Notes: generated from the letters alone by a model not told the origin. A DNA stretch of 64,000 nucleotides from Branchipolynoe longqiensis (GCA_030323885.1 CM059189.1:51371661-51435660), one strand, 5' to 3'. Numbered from the stretch's first letter, positions 53,147 to 64,000 are shown. Numbers and translations are program-made.

Positions 53147-53482
53147 TTGGTTGGTTGGTTGTTGGAGTTTTACATCCTGGCAACATCTAAGGTCACATCA
53201 GGACGGGTACCGACTCGTGACAGGGCACACTCATGGTGACTTTACAGTGCTTCCCCACCAGGAACTCAGGCCACCGGCACTACGACCCGATATCCCACTC
53301 AGTCACATTATCCTGACACTGAGCCAACCAGTCCTTGCCATATCCTAATAATGCTGAGCACCTGCCTAGGAAGTGACAAATATCAATTTTATAAGTCATT
53401 GATTTGACTGGACCGGGAACTGAACTCCCGACCTTCCGCACGGGAAGCCTACGCTGTACCAATTCGGCAACCGCGTCCCGCT
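53147..53482 (-). mobile_element. SINE family 1, near full length
   Basis: GTTGTTGGAGTTTTACATCC to the head complement GTACCAATTCGGCAACCGCG; GGGAACTGAACTCCCGACC is the box B side. Confidence 0.85.
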
Positions 53483-53499
53483 GTGCTGGAGGCGTAAAA

Positions 53500-53739
53500 G
53501 AGACTGTCTCAAAAGGTGCTAAGCAATATGGGACAAACCTTTGTCCATTATAACGATCTACATACTATCTGCTTATGCATTTGCTCAGGATAAACTGATT
53601 TGGTTTTTACATGGTGTTTCATAATCCCAATAGAATACATATTTTCCTTGTGTTTCCAGTGTAACCGCTTCTGTGCTGTTTTGTGTCAATCGTTACAATG
53701 GACAAAAAAAAAAGAGTTATCACCTTTTGAGACAGGCTC
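53500..53739. mobile_element. MITE family I, reversed copy
   Basis: Ends GAGACTGTCTCAAAAGGTG and CACCTTTTGAGACAGGCTC; reverse complement of 29650-29906 with small deletions. Confidence 0.85.
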
Positions 53740-53867
53740 ATAAACTAAACTAGCTGTGGCTTGCTATATCAACAACAGTAAAATGTTACACTTCATGCCA
53801 TGTGATTTTATTTTACAGTGTAGCTTCTTTGAATGGTTGTTGTTTGATTTCCAACCGCACTACCAAT

Positions 53868-54795
53868 GAGAGAGAGAGTGAGTGAATGATTGTGAGTGAG
53901 AGTGTGTGAGTGAATGAGTGTGTGAGTGAATGAGTGTGTGAGTGAGTGAATGAATGTGTGAGTGAGGGTGTGAGTGGGTGATTGAATGAGTGTGTGAGTG
54001 AGTGAATGAGTGTGTGAGTGAGTGAATGAGAGAGTGTGAGTGAGTGAATGAATGAGAGAGTGTGCGTGAATGAATGAGTGAGTGAATGAGTGTGTGAGTT
54101 GGTGAGTGAGTGGGAGTGAATGAGTGTGTGAGTGAGAGTGTGTGAGAGTGTGAGTGAGTGAGTGAATGAATGAGTGAGTGTGTGAGTAGGTGAGTGAATG
54201 AGTGCGAGTGAATGAGTGAGTGTGTGAGTGAGGGTGTGAGTGGGAGAGTGAATGAGTGAGTGAGAGAGTGTGTGTGAATGAATGAGTGAGGGTGTGAGTG
54301 TGTGAGTAGGTGAGTGAATGAGTGTGTGAGTGCGAGTGAATGAGTGAGTGGGTGAGTGAGGGTGTGAGTGGGAGAGTGAATGAGTGAGTGAGAGAGTGAG
54401 TGTGTGAATGAATGAGTGTGTGAGTGTGTGAGTAGGTGAGTGAATGAGTGTGTGAGTGCGAGTGAATGAAGGAGTGAATGAGTGAGTGGGTGAGTGAGGG
54501 TGTGAGTGGGAGAGTGAATGAGTGAGTGAGAGAGTGAGTGTGTGAATGAATGAGTGAGGGTGTGAGTAGGTGAGTGAATGAGTGTGTGAGTGAGAGTGAG
54601 TGAGGGTGTGTGTGAGTGAGTGAATGAGGGAGTGAGTGAATGAGTGAGTGAGTGAGAGAGTGAGTGTGTGAATGAATGAGTGAGGGTGTGAGTGTGTGAG
54701 TAGGTGAGTGTGTGAGTGAGAGTGAGTGAGTGAGGGTGTGTGTGAGTGAGTGAATGAGGGAGTGAGTGAATGAGGGAGTGAGTGAGTGCGTGCAG
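53868..54795. repeat. GAGT/GAAT minisatellite, about 930 bp
   Basis: Words GAGTGAGTGAATGAGTGTGT and GAGTAGGTGAGTG repeat with higher-order blocks of about 120-125 bp. Long His/Thr/Ser frames on the minus strand come from the simple sequence. Confidence 0.95.
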
Positions 54796-54859
54796 TGTTT
54801 GCGTCCCTGCAACATGGAAGGTCATGACGACCAATTGTGATGGAAATTCCCGTGTTTAA

Positions 54860-55646
54860 TTAAAGCTGCATAGTCCAAAATGAAATCATCAAATTTCCAA
54901 AACCAAAACACTGACGTAGATTGGATTCTATTTAATCCCTTAAATACTGATGCACTTCTTAAGTGTTTGTTGCTGTATAGAATGGAATACCAAGTCAATG
55001 TAATAGAATCTGTTACCGCAGAAAGAAGCCTATGGTGTCGGAGTTTTGGTGTGCTTGTAAAGTAAAGTATTTATTCATCTGAACATGACATTTGTCAGCG
55101 CCGGGGCACTGGTCTTCCGGCCATCTTACTATTAGAATAAGTTTGATCAGTGCTGTATTAGTTACAGCACCGATCCTGTAGAATTAAGGGAGTGGCTCCT
55201 GCTGTATAATGTACAGCAACAGTCACTGTAGTTCATGCAAAAATGAGGAGCAGCACCGAGTAGAAGGTGTATACTCGGGGCAACTCAAATAATCGTTGTG
55301 GGTTACATTTTTTCTCTTATAAAACAAGTTAAGTTCAGAGTTGACAAGACATTTTGTCTGTCTTATATAATGTTCGATGTGTTTAAACAGATTGATAGTT
55401 GTGTAGGATGTTCGGTGTGTTGATGGTTTGTTCATGATGGTTAAGGGTGGTGGCAGGGGAGGGGGGCCCATTGGGGTGGGTGGTACGGGGGAAAAATTAA
55501 TTTCACGTATTTGCACTTCAAATAACTCAAAGGTTCACCATTTAAAATAAAAGTTACTTCACACTAAATATAGATTATAATAACCAAACTAATATATTTA
55601 TCTAGGAAAACGACAGCTCAACTTCATCGGACTATGCAAACTTTAA
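54860..55646. mobile_element. MITE family F, split by a LINE 3' end
   Basis: Ends TTAAAGCTGCATAGTCCAAA and ATCGGACTATGCAAACTTTA. The family interior stops after GAGTTTTGGTGTGCTTG and resumes at AATTAATTTCACG, bracketing the insertion. Confidence 0.8.
55055..55492 (-). mobile_element. 5'-truncated LINE 3' end
   Basis: Read on the minus strand it ends GATGGCCGGAAGACCAGTGC, CCCGGCGCTGACAAATGTCA, then TGAATAAATACTTTACTTTAC, a 3' terminus style used by several LINEs. No reverse transcriptase motif remains. Confidence 0.55.
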
Positions 55647-55737
55647 TTAATGTGTAATTATGCAGAAAAATGCAAACACCCGGACTTCTATTTCAGAAGA
55701 TTGCACACCTAATTCGTCTGCGCACTTAGTCGTGGTG

Positions 55738-56018
55738 TTCTCTGTGGCGGAGTGGTTAGAGTGTCTGACTTTTTTCTCGGTCAGACTCCTAATCTGAAGG
55801 TTGGTGGTTCGATTCCCCGTGCCCCCCACCTCCGCCAATTTGGATTTCCACCGATGTGTCTAACTTACAGCGACATCAAAGGCCAGTTGCTCTCATACCA
55901 TGTCTATGTGCTGTGGGAGGTTAAAAATCCCTTGGGTCGGTAAAAGTGTAGGCTTGGGCTTTCTATCGACAAACTGTATAATGGTGAAAACAAGTCTATT
56001 CATACTTATCCATGATAG
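55738..56018 (+). mobile_element. SINE family 2, plus-strand copy
   Basis: tRNA-like head 55743-55836 with GTGGCGGAGTGGTTAGAGTG (A box) and GGTGGTTCGATTCCCC (B box), a TTTTTT disrupted region in the stem, then the body CTCATACCATGTCTATGTGC and AAGTCTATTCATACTTATCC. Not called a functional tRNA: a long variable insertion and continuing SINE body. Confidence 0.75.
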
Positions 56019-56048
56019 TTAGTATAAATCTTCAAGGACTTAGTATGG

Positions 56049-56565
56049 TAGCGGACGCAGTGACCGAATCGGCAGAGCGCAGGCTTCCAGTGCGGGGTGT
56101 CAGGAGTTCGATTCCCAGTCGAGTCAAACCAATGACATGAAAATTGATACTTGTCGCTTCCTAGCCTGGCGCTCAGCATTTCAGTAAAACCTCTCTAACG
56201 GACCATCTCCATAGATCGACCACTCCCCTATATCGATCGCTTTATTTGGATCCCAAACAATCGCCTATACAATACCATTGTAACGATACAAAAAACTCCC
56301 TAAATGGGCCATTGAAAGTCGGTCCCATGGTCGGTCGATCTTTAGAGGTTTCACTGTATTAGGATAGGACAAGGACTGGTTATCTCAGTGTCAGGAATAA
56401 AGCGACTGAATAGGATATCAGCTCATGGTGCCGGCAGCCTGGGTCGCCAAGTGGGGCAGCACTATACAGTCGCCATGAATGCACACTGTCTCAAGTCAAT
56501 ACCCGTTCTGATATGACCCTAAATGTTGCCAGGATGTAAAACTCCAACAACCAACCAACCCTGTT
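56049..56565 (+). mobile_element. SINE family 1, split by a pogo-like MITE
   Basis: Head GCGGACGCAGTGACCGAATC at 56049 to GCGCTCAGCATT at 56180; resumes TTAGGATAGGACAAGGACTG at 56360 to CTCCAACAACCAACCAACC. The MITE sits at the TA of the normal CATTATTAGG sequence. Confidence 0.85.
56181..56361. mobile_element. Pogo-like MITE family G, nested in SINE
   Basis: CAGTAAAACCTCTCTAACGG to TTAGAGGTTTCACTG; internal CGATCGCTTTATTTGGATCC. Confidence 0.85.
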
Positions 56566-56682
56566 TTCTATTTCGGGAGCTTGTATGTGCACGCTTAGTG
56601 TGTTTGTAAATGTAGTATGTGTGTCAGTGTAGCCAGTGGCATGCGTTCAGCAGTGACACTATTTTCCTTCTAACAGGACACA

Positions 56683-57027
56683 AACCAGACAGGATGATCA
56701 AATGAGTTGAGCGTCCGTCTCCTGTTTTGGGAGATCGGGGGATCCGAACCCACGGGCGAGTGGGTTTGAACCCTGGTCGACCGAAACCAATGACTTCAAA
56801 ATTGATACTTATCACTTCCTAGCCAGGCATTTGACATTATTAGGATAGAGCAAGGACTGGTTGGCTCAGTGTCAGGATAATGTGACTGAGTGGGATATCA
56901 GGTCACGGTGCCGGTGCCAGGTCTCCCAGTGGGGCAGCACTATAAAGTCGCCATGAGAGCGCACTGTCACAAGTCGGTATTACCTTAGATGTTGCTAGGA
57001 CGCAAAACAACAATAAACAAACAGACA
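56683..57027 (+). mobile_element. SINE family 1 with perfect 14-bp target duplication
   Basis: TCTAACAGGACACA at 56669-56682 and 57028-57041. Head has GATGATCAAATGAGTTGAGC and GGTTTGAACCCTGGTCGA, the variant-arm type also seen at 13748 and 58878. Tail AACAACAATAAACAAACAGA. Confidence 0.9.
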
Positions 57028-57272
57028 TCTAACAGGACACAGATTAGAATGACCAAATTTCAGAGTGCGTGAGAAATGGTGACTTCACGCCGTGTCTACA
57101 ACAAAGGATACATTCACGGTGACTATTTTGGAATTACAACTCTATTTAATTCACAATCACTGTCGACCATGTTTTCCTTATCGCATTATGTGAGTATAAA
57201 GGCGTAGAAGGAAATTATTTGTATTACTATTCTATTTGTTACCACTATTCATTGTAAAACCACTATTCGTTG

Positions 57273-57423
57273 TAAAACTTCTTTAACCGACCACTTCCAC
57301 AGATCGACCATTCCCCTATAACGATCGCCCATACAATACCATTGTAATGATTTTTTTTAGCTCCCTAAATGGACCATTTAAAGTCGGTCCCACGGTCGGT
57401 CGATTTAGAGAGGTTTTACTGTA
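57273..57423. mobile_element. Pogo-like MITE family G, short copy
   Basis: GTAAAACTTCTTTAACCGAC to GAGAGGTTTTACTGTA; the middle CTTTATTTGGG part is deleted. Confidence 0.75.
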
Positions 57424-57867
57424 CATATATACACAGGGATGCCAGTTGGGGTTGATGAAAATAGCGGAAAACACCAAAAGTGTTGCGTACACCTAAAAAC
57501 ACTCATTAAACTACTGTGTCTGTGTCAAGTTTAGTTTGGGCAGTACCCGCTAGGTGGCGCCACCATACTTCTGCTGCCGCTGACCTGGTAGGCTCAGTAT
57601 TGACGGTAGTGTTCTCGTAATGCGACAGGAGGCGCCACTGGTGGTGTCAGTGCTTAGCCTTATGACCAATCACAGCACACCAAATTCTTCATATTTTGCC
57701 TGTTCCATTAAAGAGTTTCCAGTAGAAATCTCTACTGGAAATTAGTGGAATTATGGAAAATTGTCTCTCCAAAAAATGAAAACATGAAAAAAATGTTAAA
57801 CGTCCCAAATTAATTTAAAACGTATAGAAAAATCGAATTTGGGAAAAGAATGGAGAAAAGAAACATG

Positions 57868-58045
57868 CCAAAACTCCATAGGATTCTGTAGTAACAGGTT
57901 CTATTAAATTGGTTCAGTTAACCCTTCTATGTGGCGACAAATACTTAATAAGTGCACCAGTATCTATGTTAAATATGTATAATCAAATCTAGATAATTGC
58001 TTTGATTTGGAAAATTTGATGATTCATTGGGCTACGCAGCTTTAA
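57868..58045. mobile_element. MITE family F, half copy
   Basis: CCAAAACTCCATAGGATTCT to the end TTGGGCTACGCAGCTTTAA. 57424-57867 before it shows no supported feature except a GAAATCTCTACTGGAAAT-type short inverted repeat near 57720. Confidence 0.7.
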
Positions 58046-58189
58046 TATTAAATGAGTTAAAATGTTGACTTGACTGATGTAAGAACCCTGCATCTAAAAT
58101 ATAAAGACATAAATATAAATAAACTGACGATATATTTAATTTTATTACTCTACATAAACATATTATATGCGTGTGCGCAACTATCCGCA

Positions 58190-58488
58190 TAGTTTGTTGT
58201 GGTTTTACAACCTAGCAACAGCTAAGAACCGACTTATGACAGTGCGCACTCATGGCGACTCTATAGTGCTGCCCAACTGGGAGATCATACTGCTGGCACC
58301 ATGACCCAATATCCCAGTCAGTCACAGTATCCAGATACCAGTCGTTGCCCTATCCTAATAATGCCGAACCCCTGCCTAGGAAGTGACAAGTATCAATTTT
58401 ATAAGTCATTGATTTGACTCGACCTGGAACCAAACTCCCGACCTTCCGCACGCGAGGCCCGCGCTCTACCGACTCGATCAGTGCGTCC
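58190..58488 (-). mobile_element. SINE family 1, near full length
   Basis: GTTGTGGTTTTACAACCTAG to the head complement CTACCGACTCGATCAGTGCG. An (AAAGAAAC)n-like run follows at 58515-58560. Confidence 0.8.
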
Positions 58489-58569
58489 GGTCATGCCAGG
58501 ATGTAAAACGTCCATACACAAAGAAACAAAGAAACAAAGAAACAAACAAACAAACAAACGCACACAGCT

Positions 58570-58790
58570 CTGGGAGTGGGCCAGTGTCACGTGACTAGAT
58601 TTGACCTGCTAGGCGTTAGTGCGACGGACCTGTGGGCACCGTGGGAGTGGTGTCGGTGAGTCAGACTTGACCTTGCGGTGACCGCTACGCAGCGGAACGC
58701 GCTGGACCCGCCGCCCGTCTCACCAACAAGTCGCACACACAAGCACAGAAGGGCCTCGGCGCCATTTAAAAACACGCCACATTAAAACAG
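58570..58790. other. GC-rich block with a GTCACGTGAC palindrome
   Basis: GC- and CpG-rich, GTCACGTGAC at 58586-58595, GGTGACCGCTACGCAGCGG at 58677-58695. No supported exon. Possible regulatory sequence. Confidence 0.3.
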
Positions 58791-58877
58791 CTGGTTAGGA
58801 AGCGACAAGTGTCAATTCTATAGGTCATTGGTTTGACTCGACCGGGAACCGAACTCCCGTCCTTCCGCACGCGAGGG
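58791..58877 (-). mobile_element. SINE family 1 head fragment
   Basis: GGTTAGGAAGCGACAAGTGT to CCTTCCGCACGCGAG, cut exactly where the next SINE begins. Confidence 0.75.
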
Positions 58878-59214
58878 ACCAGACGGGATGAGTTGAGCGT
58901 CCGTCTCCCGTTTTGGTAGTTCGTGGGATTTGAATCCACGGGTATGAGAACCCTGGTCGAATCAAACTGATGACTTAAAAATTGATACTTGTCACTTCCA
59001 AGCCAGGCGCTCGGCATTATTAGGATAGGGCATGGACTGGTTTGGCTCAGTGTCAGGATAATGTGACAGTGGGATATCAGGTCATGGTGCTAGCGGTTGG
59101 GTCTCCCAGTTGAGCAGCATTATAAAGTTGCCATGAGTGTGCACTGTCACAAGTCGGTATCCATTCTGATATTACCTTAGATGTTGCAAGGATGTAAAAC
59201 TCCAACAACCAACC
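58878..59214 (+). mobile_element. SINE family 1, full copy in opposite orientation to neighbours
   Basis: GGACCAGACGGGATGAGTTG to CTCCAACAACCAACCAGG; it interrupts or abuts the minus SINE at 58791. Confidence 0.85.
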
Positions 59215-59248
59215 AGGCATTTTAAAACAGCAATTGGCAGGTATATTG

Positions 59249-59470
59249 CTGCTATTTGTTGTTTTACATCCTAGCAGCATCTAAGGTCATATCAGGACAG
59301 GTACCAACTTGTGACAGTGCACAATCATGGCGACTTTATAGTGCTGTCCCACTGGGAGATCAGTCCACTGGCACCATGACCCGATATCCCACTCAATCAT
59401 ATTATCCTGATACTGAGCTACCCAGTCCTTGCCCTATCCTATTAATGCAGAGTGCCAGACTAGGAAGCAT
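59249..59470 (-). mobile_element. SINE family 1, head truncated
   Basis: TTTGTTGTTTTACATCCTAG to CAGACTAGGAAGC. 59471-59663 has no supported feature. Confidence 0.8.
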
Positions 59471-59673
59471 TAAAATATGAAGTAATATGAAAACTTAATT
59501 GAACACCGAAGAACATCGGCGGTCGATACAAATACCTATCGTTACATGTACGTACCGAATTTGAAGACAATACATGAACAATACTCGGGTGTCGCTTCTA
59601 ATGAATCAAACACAGATTTTCTTTTAAAAGAATTATGTATGGCTGTGTGTGAATACGATTACAGAGCTTTTAG

Positions 59674-60003
59674 TGCTTGTTTGTTTATTGTTTTACATCC
59701 TAGCAACATCTGTGGTCCTATCAGGATGGGTACCGACTTGTGACAGTGCGCACAATTGGCGAGGTTATAGTGCTGCTGAACTTGGTAACCAGGCCACCAG
59801 CACCATGACCCCCATATTCCACACAGTCACATTATCCTGACACTGAACTAACCAGTCCTTGTCCTATCCTATTAATGCCGATAGCCAGGCTATAGTGACA
59901 TGTATCAATTTTATAACTCATTGGTTTGACTTGGTGGTGGTTCAAACGCCCAACCTTCCGCATGGGAAGCCTGCACTCTACCGATTCGGCCACCGCGTCC
60001 AGT
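59674..60003 (-). mobile_element. SINE family 1, full copy with target duplication
   Basis: GAGCTTTTAG at 59664-59673 and 60004-60013 flanks it. Head complement ends GATTCGGCCACCGCGTCCAG. Confidence 0.85.
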
Positions 60004-60197
60004 GAGCTTTTAGCGAAGGGACCTTAGTGTTATTCCTGATAACATCAGCAGGACACGTGACCCCCTAACAACACGTGACTGTGTGTCACATATCCCGATT
60101 TGACGCGGATTACTTACTGAAGGGACATCACAATTTCCTGGATATTTTCAAAATTCTAACAATATTAGGATTAGGTTTCACCACACCCCATCCCCTC

Positions 60198-60404
60198 CAG
60201 GGTTGTCAACATTGGAAAATGAAAAACCGGAAGATCTTAAGGGACGTGAACAATTTTAAGATCTCAGATGCTCTGCAGTGAATTTTGGACACAATACTCC
60301 GCAAGATTGAAATAATATTACTATATTAATGGTATTCCAAGGTTGGCAACAAAGCTGGAAGATCAGCGTAACGTGATGATGAGACATAAAATAGTGTACA
60401 CCTT
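60198..60404. mobile_element. MITE family J, partial, reversed
   Basis: CAGGGTTGTCAACATTGG to AAATAGTGTACACCTTA; matches the right two thirds of 32350-32665 in reverse. Confidence 0.6.
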
Positions 60405-60661
60405 ATGCTAGGTACACACCTACTGTTTTTCCGCAGCCACCTACTGTATACGATCTAAAACTGCCCAAAAGTTGTGAGGTGTGCACTCCCCTAACACACC
60501 TACCGATTGCGATTCGCGACTTTTTAGGGCTAAAAGCGCTTCCTTAAGATTGCGATTCGCAATTCGAAAAATGAATCGGCCCGTTTTCAGTTTTAAGCGG
60601 GTCGGGTCGGGTCACGAATTTTAGTGCGCGAATCGTAAACGGTAGGTGTGTACCTAGCATT
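60405..60661. mobile_element. Foldback family H, second copy
   Basis: Ends ATGCTAGGTACACACCTACT and GGTAGGTGTGTACCTAGCAT are inverted and near perfect; interior GATTGCGATTCGCGAC and AAGCGGGTCGGGTCGGG as in 25872-26150. Confidence 0.8.
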
Positions 60662-61635
60662 ACGGCGAAACCGGTAGGGTTGGGTTCCGACATTCACACT
60701 CACAGCAGACGACAACCCAAAAGTTACAAATTCATGCACTCGTGGGAAAATTGATGAATCCCGCCCCAACTAGATGCATGTTTACAGCGTTGCTAGGGAC
60801 GTGTTTGTCGAGTAGTCAGATGGTAGTGAGTAGAGATCGCGAGTAGGTGAGCAGACGATCAATTAGTACCAAACAATCACCATGGCAACATCGTAGCGGC
60901 CGGAGAGAAAACTGCAAGGTGTCCCTTAAGTCGGCCACCTGGTACGGGAACTCGGTACTAATTTACACGGTCTGGTGGGGGGTCAAAGGTTAATGGTGAC
61001 GAAATGAGTCAAGTTTCACACGAAAGGTGGCGCCAAAATCAATAGACTACATCACGTTCCAGCGGCGTGGTGCATTGTGGGATGCGAAAGAGCAAAACAA
61101 ACCCGCGAGAAGCACATGGCTAATGCTAATACACTGGGTGCAGCTATGAAATGTGCTAGTTTCAGCTCATCTCAGATCTTGTTTGAAACATAGAACACTA
61201 ACTAAAAAAATATATATAATAAATTAAGATATTAATCTTTTATCCAGCATTGCATTTACATCAATATAATCAGCACATCTTATGCCATGCATTTAGATTT
61301 AGACAAATCTAAGCACTCAGACTAGTGTTAGAGCCATAGACAGTCAGTTTTACTTATTTTATTCATGTTTTTATTTATATCCTATGATTAATGCCATATG
61401 TAGAAATAGAAAATGAGTAGGGTTAATCAGATATTGGTTATAAATTTCTTTGAAACAAGTTTTTGTTGACACATTTGCCATTTTAATATTTAGAAGAAGA
61501 ATTACTTCTGGCTAATCAATGATGATGTAAACATCAGCCTGTAAAGTGACTGAAATTGTATGATTCTTAGCTCAAAATGCTTAACTATAGAGAGTTCTGT
61601 CTTAAACATATTCATTATATTATTATATTGCATCC
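60662..61635. other. Unique-looking sequence, GC-richer first half
   Basis: 60690-61140 has moderate GC and CpG and a GCATTGTGGGATGCG motif at about 61072, reminiscent of promoter elements, but no exon is supported. 61200-61635 is AT-rich with nothing recognised. Confidence 0.3.
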
Positions 61636-61639
61636 TTCC

Positions 61640-61735
61640 GTCCATGTTTGTGCCAAATTGTTATGTATTTCTATTTATTTTGAATAAAATGCCAGCTTTG
61701 CCCCACACGTATCGGTAAACTCAATGGCAGTACTC
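61640..61735. repeat. Repeat shared with 10495-10590
   Basis: CATGTTTGTGCCAAATTGTT, TTTTGAATAAAATGCC, CGTATCGGTAAACTC and AATGGCAG are shared in order. Family unknown. Confidence 0.6.
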
Positions 61736-61910
61736 CTTTGCTTTGCTCCCAACACCATTTTCAGCGCATGCGCAGTCGGAACCGTGATGTAGTCTATCTA
61801 CAAATGGTTCGGTTGATGATCAAAGCTGTGTAAGCTGAAGGTGAATCGTTGAGACAACGGTGGACCAGAACTATACCCCAACAGATGCTCTCCAAGTCTA
61901 AGGCAGTGCA

Positions 61911-62160
61911 TCCATAGATTGTTCCCGTGTTCCAGGTTCGCTTGTTCCCTTGTGATGCACCACACAGACAATGAACATGTTCATTCTCCATGTTCCCGGT
62001 CAGTACATCAGATGTACCATGTACAAGGCCATACGGTCCCTGGGTCCAACCTATGGAAACGGCCACTAAGCAAAACACAGGTTCATTGTCTGTGTGGCAT
62101 GTTAGAAAGGAACAATCGAACACGGAACAAGGGAACATACCACAAAGGAACAATCTATGG
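61911..62160. mobile_element. Foldback, about 250 bp, GAACA/TGTTC-rich
   Basis: Arms TCCATAGATTGTTCCCGTGT and GGAACAATCTATGG pair, with TTGTTCCCTTGTG against GGAACAAGGGAACA. Interior has repeated GACAATGAACATGTTCATT and inverted words. Open frames are chance. Confidence 0.65.
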
Positions 62161-62452
62161 ACACATGGCATAACACAATTTTGCAACAATTCTCTCTTCT
62201 GATATATACCCAAATTCAAACATTATACATGGAGAGTGCCACTGCTATAACTAACTGTAAGTGCTTTGCAAGTATTGCCTCTTACTCAGTCTACTCTTAG
62301 TTTGAGATACAGTTAATACTATGGGATATATATTCAATGAAACAGAAAATTCCTTATACAACTAAGCACTACCCCAAAATAAATTTATTCTTTATTTGAG
62401 ACTTGCTTACTCTACAGCATTATTATATAATATTAAACAACTTCGTGACTTA

Positions 62453-62640
62453 AGGGGCTGTCACATTACGATGCATCGTGCCAATGTATGCCGATGTATG
62501 TGATTTTTGGCCGCTATGTCGGGATATATTGCTATGCATTAAGTGTGCGGTAGGCGCTCATTGGTAAATCTCCCAACAACCAAAAATATTTGTTGCAAGG
62601 TTCCATATACGATACATGGCAAGACATATCAAGACATACC
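62453..62640. mobile_element. Foldback family A, left end
   Basis: TTAAGGGGCTGTCACATTAC then ATGCATCG/CGATGTATG words; the right end is not seen before the SINE at 62707. Confidence 0.5.
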
Positions 62641-62714
62641 TTGATTTATTCTGGAGTATTTTATTAATAATGTTTACCCCCCCCCCTCCCAAAATAGTAT
62701 GTTAAAAAAAAACA

Positions 62715-62907
62715 TGACCCGATTTCCCACTCAGTCACATTATCCGGACACTGAACAAACCAGTCCTTGCCCTATCCTATTAATGCTGAGCGCCAAGCTA
62801 AGTAACAAGCATCAATTTTGTAAGTCATTGGTTTGATTCGGGAATCGAACTCCCGACCTTCCGTACGGGAAGCCTGCGCTCTACCGATTCGGCTACTGCG
62901 TCTGGTC
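62715..62907 (-). mobile_element. SINE family 1, tail truncated
   Basis: ATGACCCGATTTCCCACTCA to the head complement CTACCGATTCGGCTACTGCG; preceded by C-run and A-run. Confidence 0.8.
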
Positions 62908-63039
62908 CAAGGGTGAAGAAAATGCCACTATTCAGACCTTACTGGGAACAGCAGAATCCAATCAGGGCAGATTCAGTTTCCATTTCAAGGCTTCTTCCAT
63001 CCTTGCTAAAAGCTAGTGTCTTGTTTTTCTTTCTTTTTT

Positions 63040-63381
63040 TTAAAGCTGCATAGTCCGATGAAGCATAAATTTGTCAAAACCGAAACAATTATCTAGAGTT
63101 GCGCCTACATATCTAACTTAGACACTGATGCACTTATTAAGCATTTCTTTCCATGTAGAAGGGAATACCGAGCCGATTTAATAGAACCTGTTACTGCAGA
63201 AGCCTATGGTGTCGCGCGCCAAAACTAATTTGACATGTTTACACGTCAAATATCTCAAAAGTTACCCATTTAAAATGTAAGTTATTTCAATCTAAAGTAA
63301 GGTAGATTATAACAATCAATTTACTATATTTATCTCAGAAAAATGACATAAACTCAAAACCATCGGACTATGCAACTTTAA
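63040..63381. mobile_element. MITE family F, full copy
   Basis: Ends TTAAAGCTGCATAGTCCGAT and CATCGGACTATGCAACTTTA, the best-matching inverted pair of the family in this window. Confidence 0.85.
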
Positions 63382-63438
63382 TGTATACGTGGAGACACTA
63401 ACTAATTAACGGGACAAAGGACAGCCGAGTAAATAGCC

Positions 63439-63981
63439 GTGTTCACACGGGGCAGTTAATTCGAATCATATGAATCGACTTGCCTAGTTCGGCTCAGATT
63501 TGGCATGTGAACGCGCGTCTGAGTCGGTTTAGGGCTGATTCGAATCAACTAGATCAAATCAATTAGATCACCTCTGTAGGTGGTTTATATGAAGCGAATT
63601 TTATGATTCGACTTAGATCGCCCATGTGAACGCAACCGACTAACTTGAGGCGGATTAAGGACGTCACACGCATGCGCAGTCGAGACCTTAGTTTGTTGAC
63701 TTTCCGGTCGATCAAAAGCGCATATTATATAATTTAATTAATGAAACCGCTATCTATGCACAGATATTTTTTTCATCATTTATTTTTAGGGTTTCACTGC
63801 CCAGCAGAAGTTTTGACCGTTCCAAACCAATACGATTCAATCCATACATATCTAGGTCGAACTCACACTCTCTCGGTCGACGTACCCAAAATGGCGCTGG
63901 TTAGTCTGGACTTGCTCACGCGCAGATATCCACTTCCGCCTTAAACCGATTCAAAGCACTGCCCGGGTGAAAGCGAAACAC
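63439..63981. mobile_element. Foldback/MITE family L, about 540 bp
   Basis: Ends GTGTTCACACGGGGCAGTTA and CACTGCCCGGGTGAAAGCGA followed by AACAC are imperfectly inverted. Interior GATTCGAATCAACTAGATC, CATGTGAACGC and GAATCGACT words are self-complementary. One GCATGCGCAGTCGAGACC at about 63670 resembles the word at 61767. Confidence 0.55.
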
Positions 63982-64000
63982 TTTCAAACTAAATCAAATC

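Noticed and set aside
53808..54834. Long His/Ser/Leu/Thr repeat frames over 300 codons on the minus strand
   Set aside because: Product of a GAGT/GAAT minisatellite open in more than one frame; no start context, splice sites or unique sequence.
60950..61110. A promoter of another host gene, suggested by GC content and GCATTGTGGGATGCG
   Set aside because: No exon, start codon context or splice site could be tied to it; noted only as unique sequence.
61794..62219. 141-codon Cys-rich open frame on the minus strand
   Set aside because: It covers the arms and loop of a GAACA/TGTTC foldback, with open frames on both strands, so coding is not supported.

Overview
This is a repeat-rich window from an animal nuclear genome, most likely a marine invertebrate. 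The evidence is spliced exons with GT-AG introns, tRNA-derived SINEs, a CR1/L2-type LINE, tyrosine-recombinase (DIRS-type) retrotransposons, many MITE and foldback elements, and minisatellites. I cannot name the species. No prokaryotic gene organisation, CRISPR array or rRNA gene is present.

The one host gene I can read from start to stop is a TMEM9 family gene (lysosomal/endosomal membrane protein). It has five plus-strand exons at 2308-2364, 13440-13552, 16045-16129, 19440-19562 and 28589-28774. All splice phases agree. The predicted protein is 187 residues, with a signal peptide, an eight-cysteine luminal domain, one membrane helix and the conserved C-terminal tail.

Layout. 1-2307: foldback elements, then a short upstream region with an ETS-type site. 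Intron 1 (2365-13439): a diverged tandem repeat, a 5'-truncated LINE (about 3767-9377) whose ORF1 encodes a NADAR-like domain plus an SGNH-hydrolase-like domain, a long-TIR foldback, MITEs and a second SINE family. Introns 2-3 (13553-19439): nested SINEs and a foldback, then a 94-bp tandem array (17450-19495). That array repeats the splice acceptor and the start of the membrane-helix exon 13 times, and a TIR element interrupts it. Intron 4 (19563-28588): MITEs, an AT-rich satellite and a young SINE with a perfect target duplication. 28775-33600: MITEs and a 31-bp minisatellite. 33600-45165: two DIRS-type elements in opposite orientation around a 500-N assembly gap, both mutated. 45166-64000: a 2-kb 23-bp minisatellite, a 139-bp tandem array built from SINE tail sequence, and a dense field of SINE and MITE insertions, many nested. 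I found no confident second host gene there, only one weak minus-strand exon candidate near 49 kb.

The two observations most worth following are the tandemly multiplied splice acceptor and membrane-helix exon start in TMEM9, and the NADAR-SGNH architecture of the LINE ORF1.
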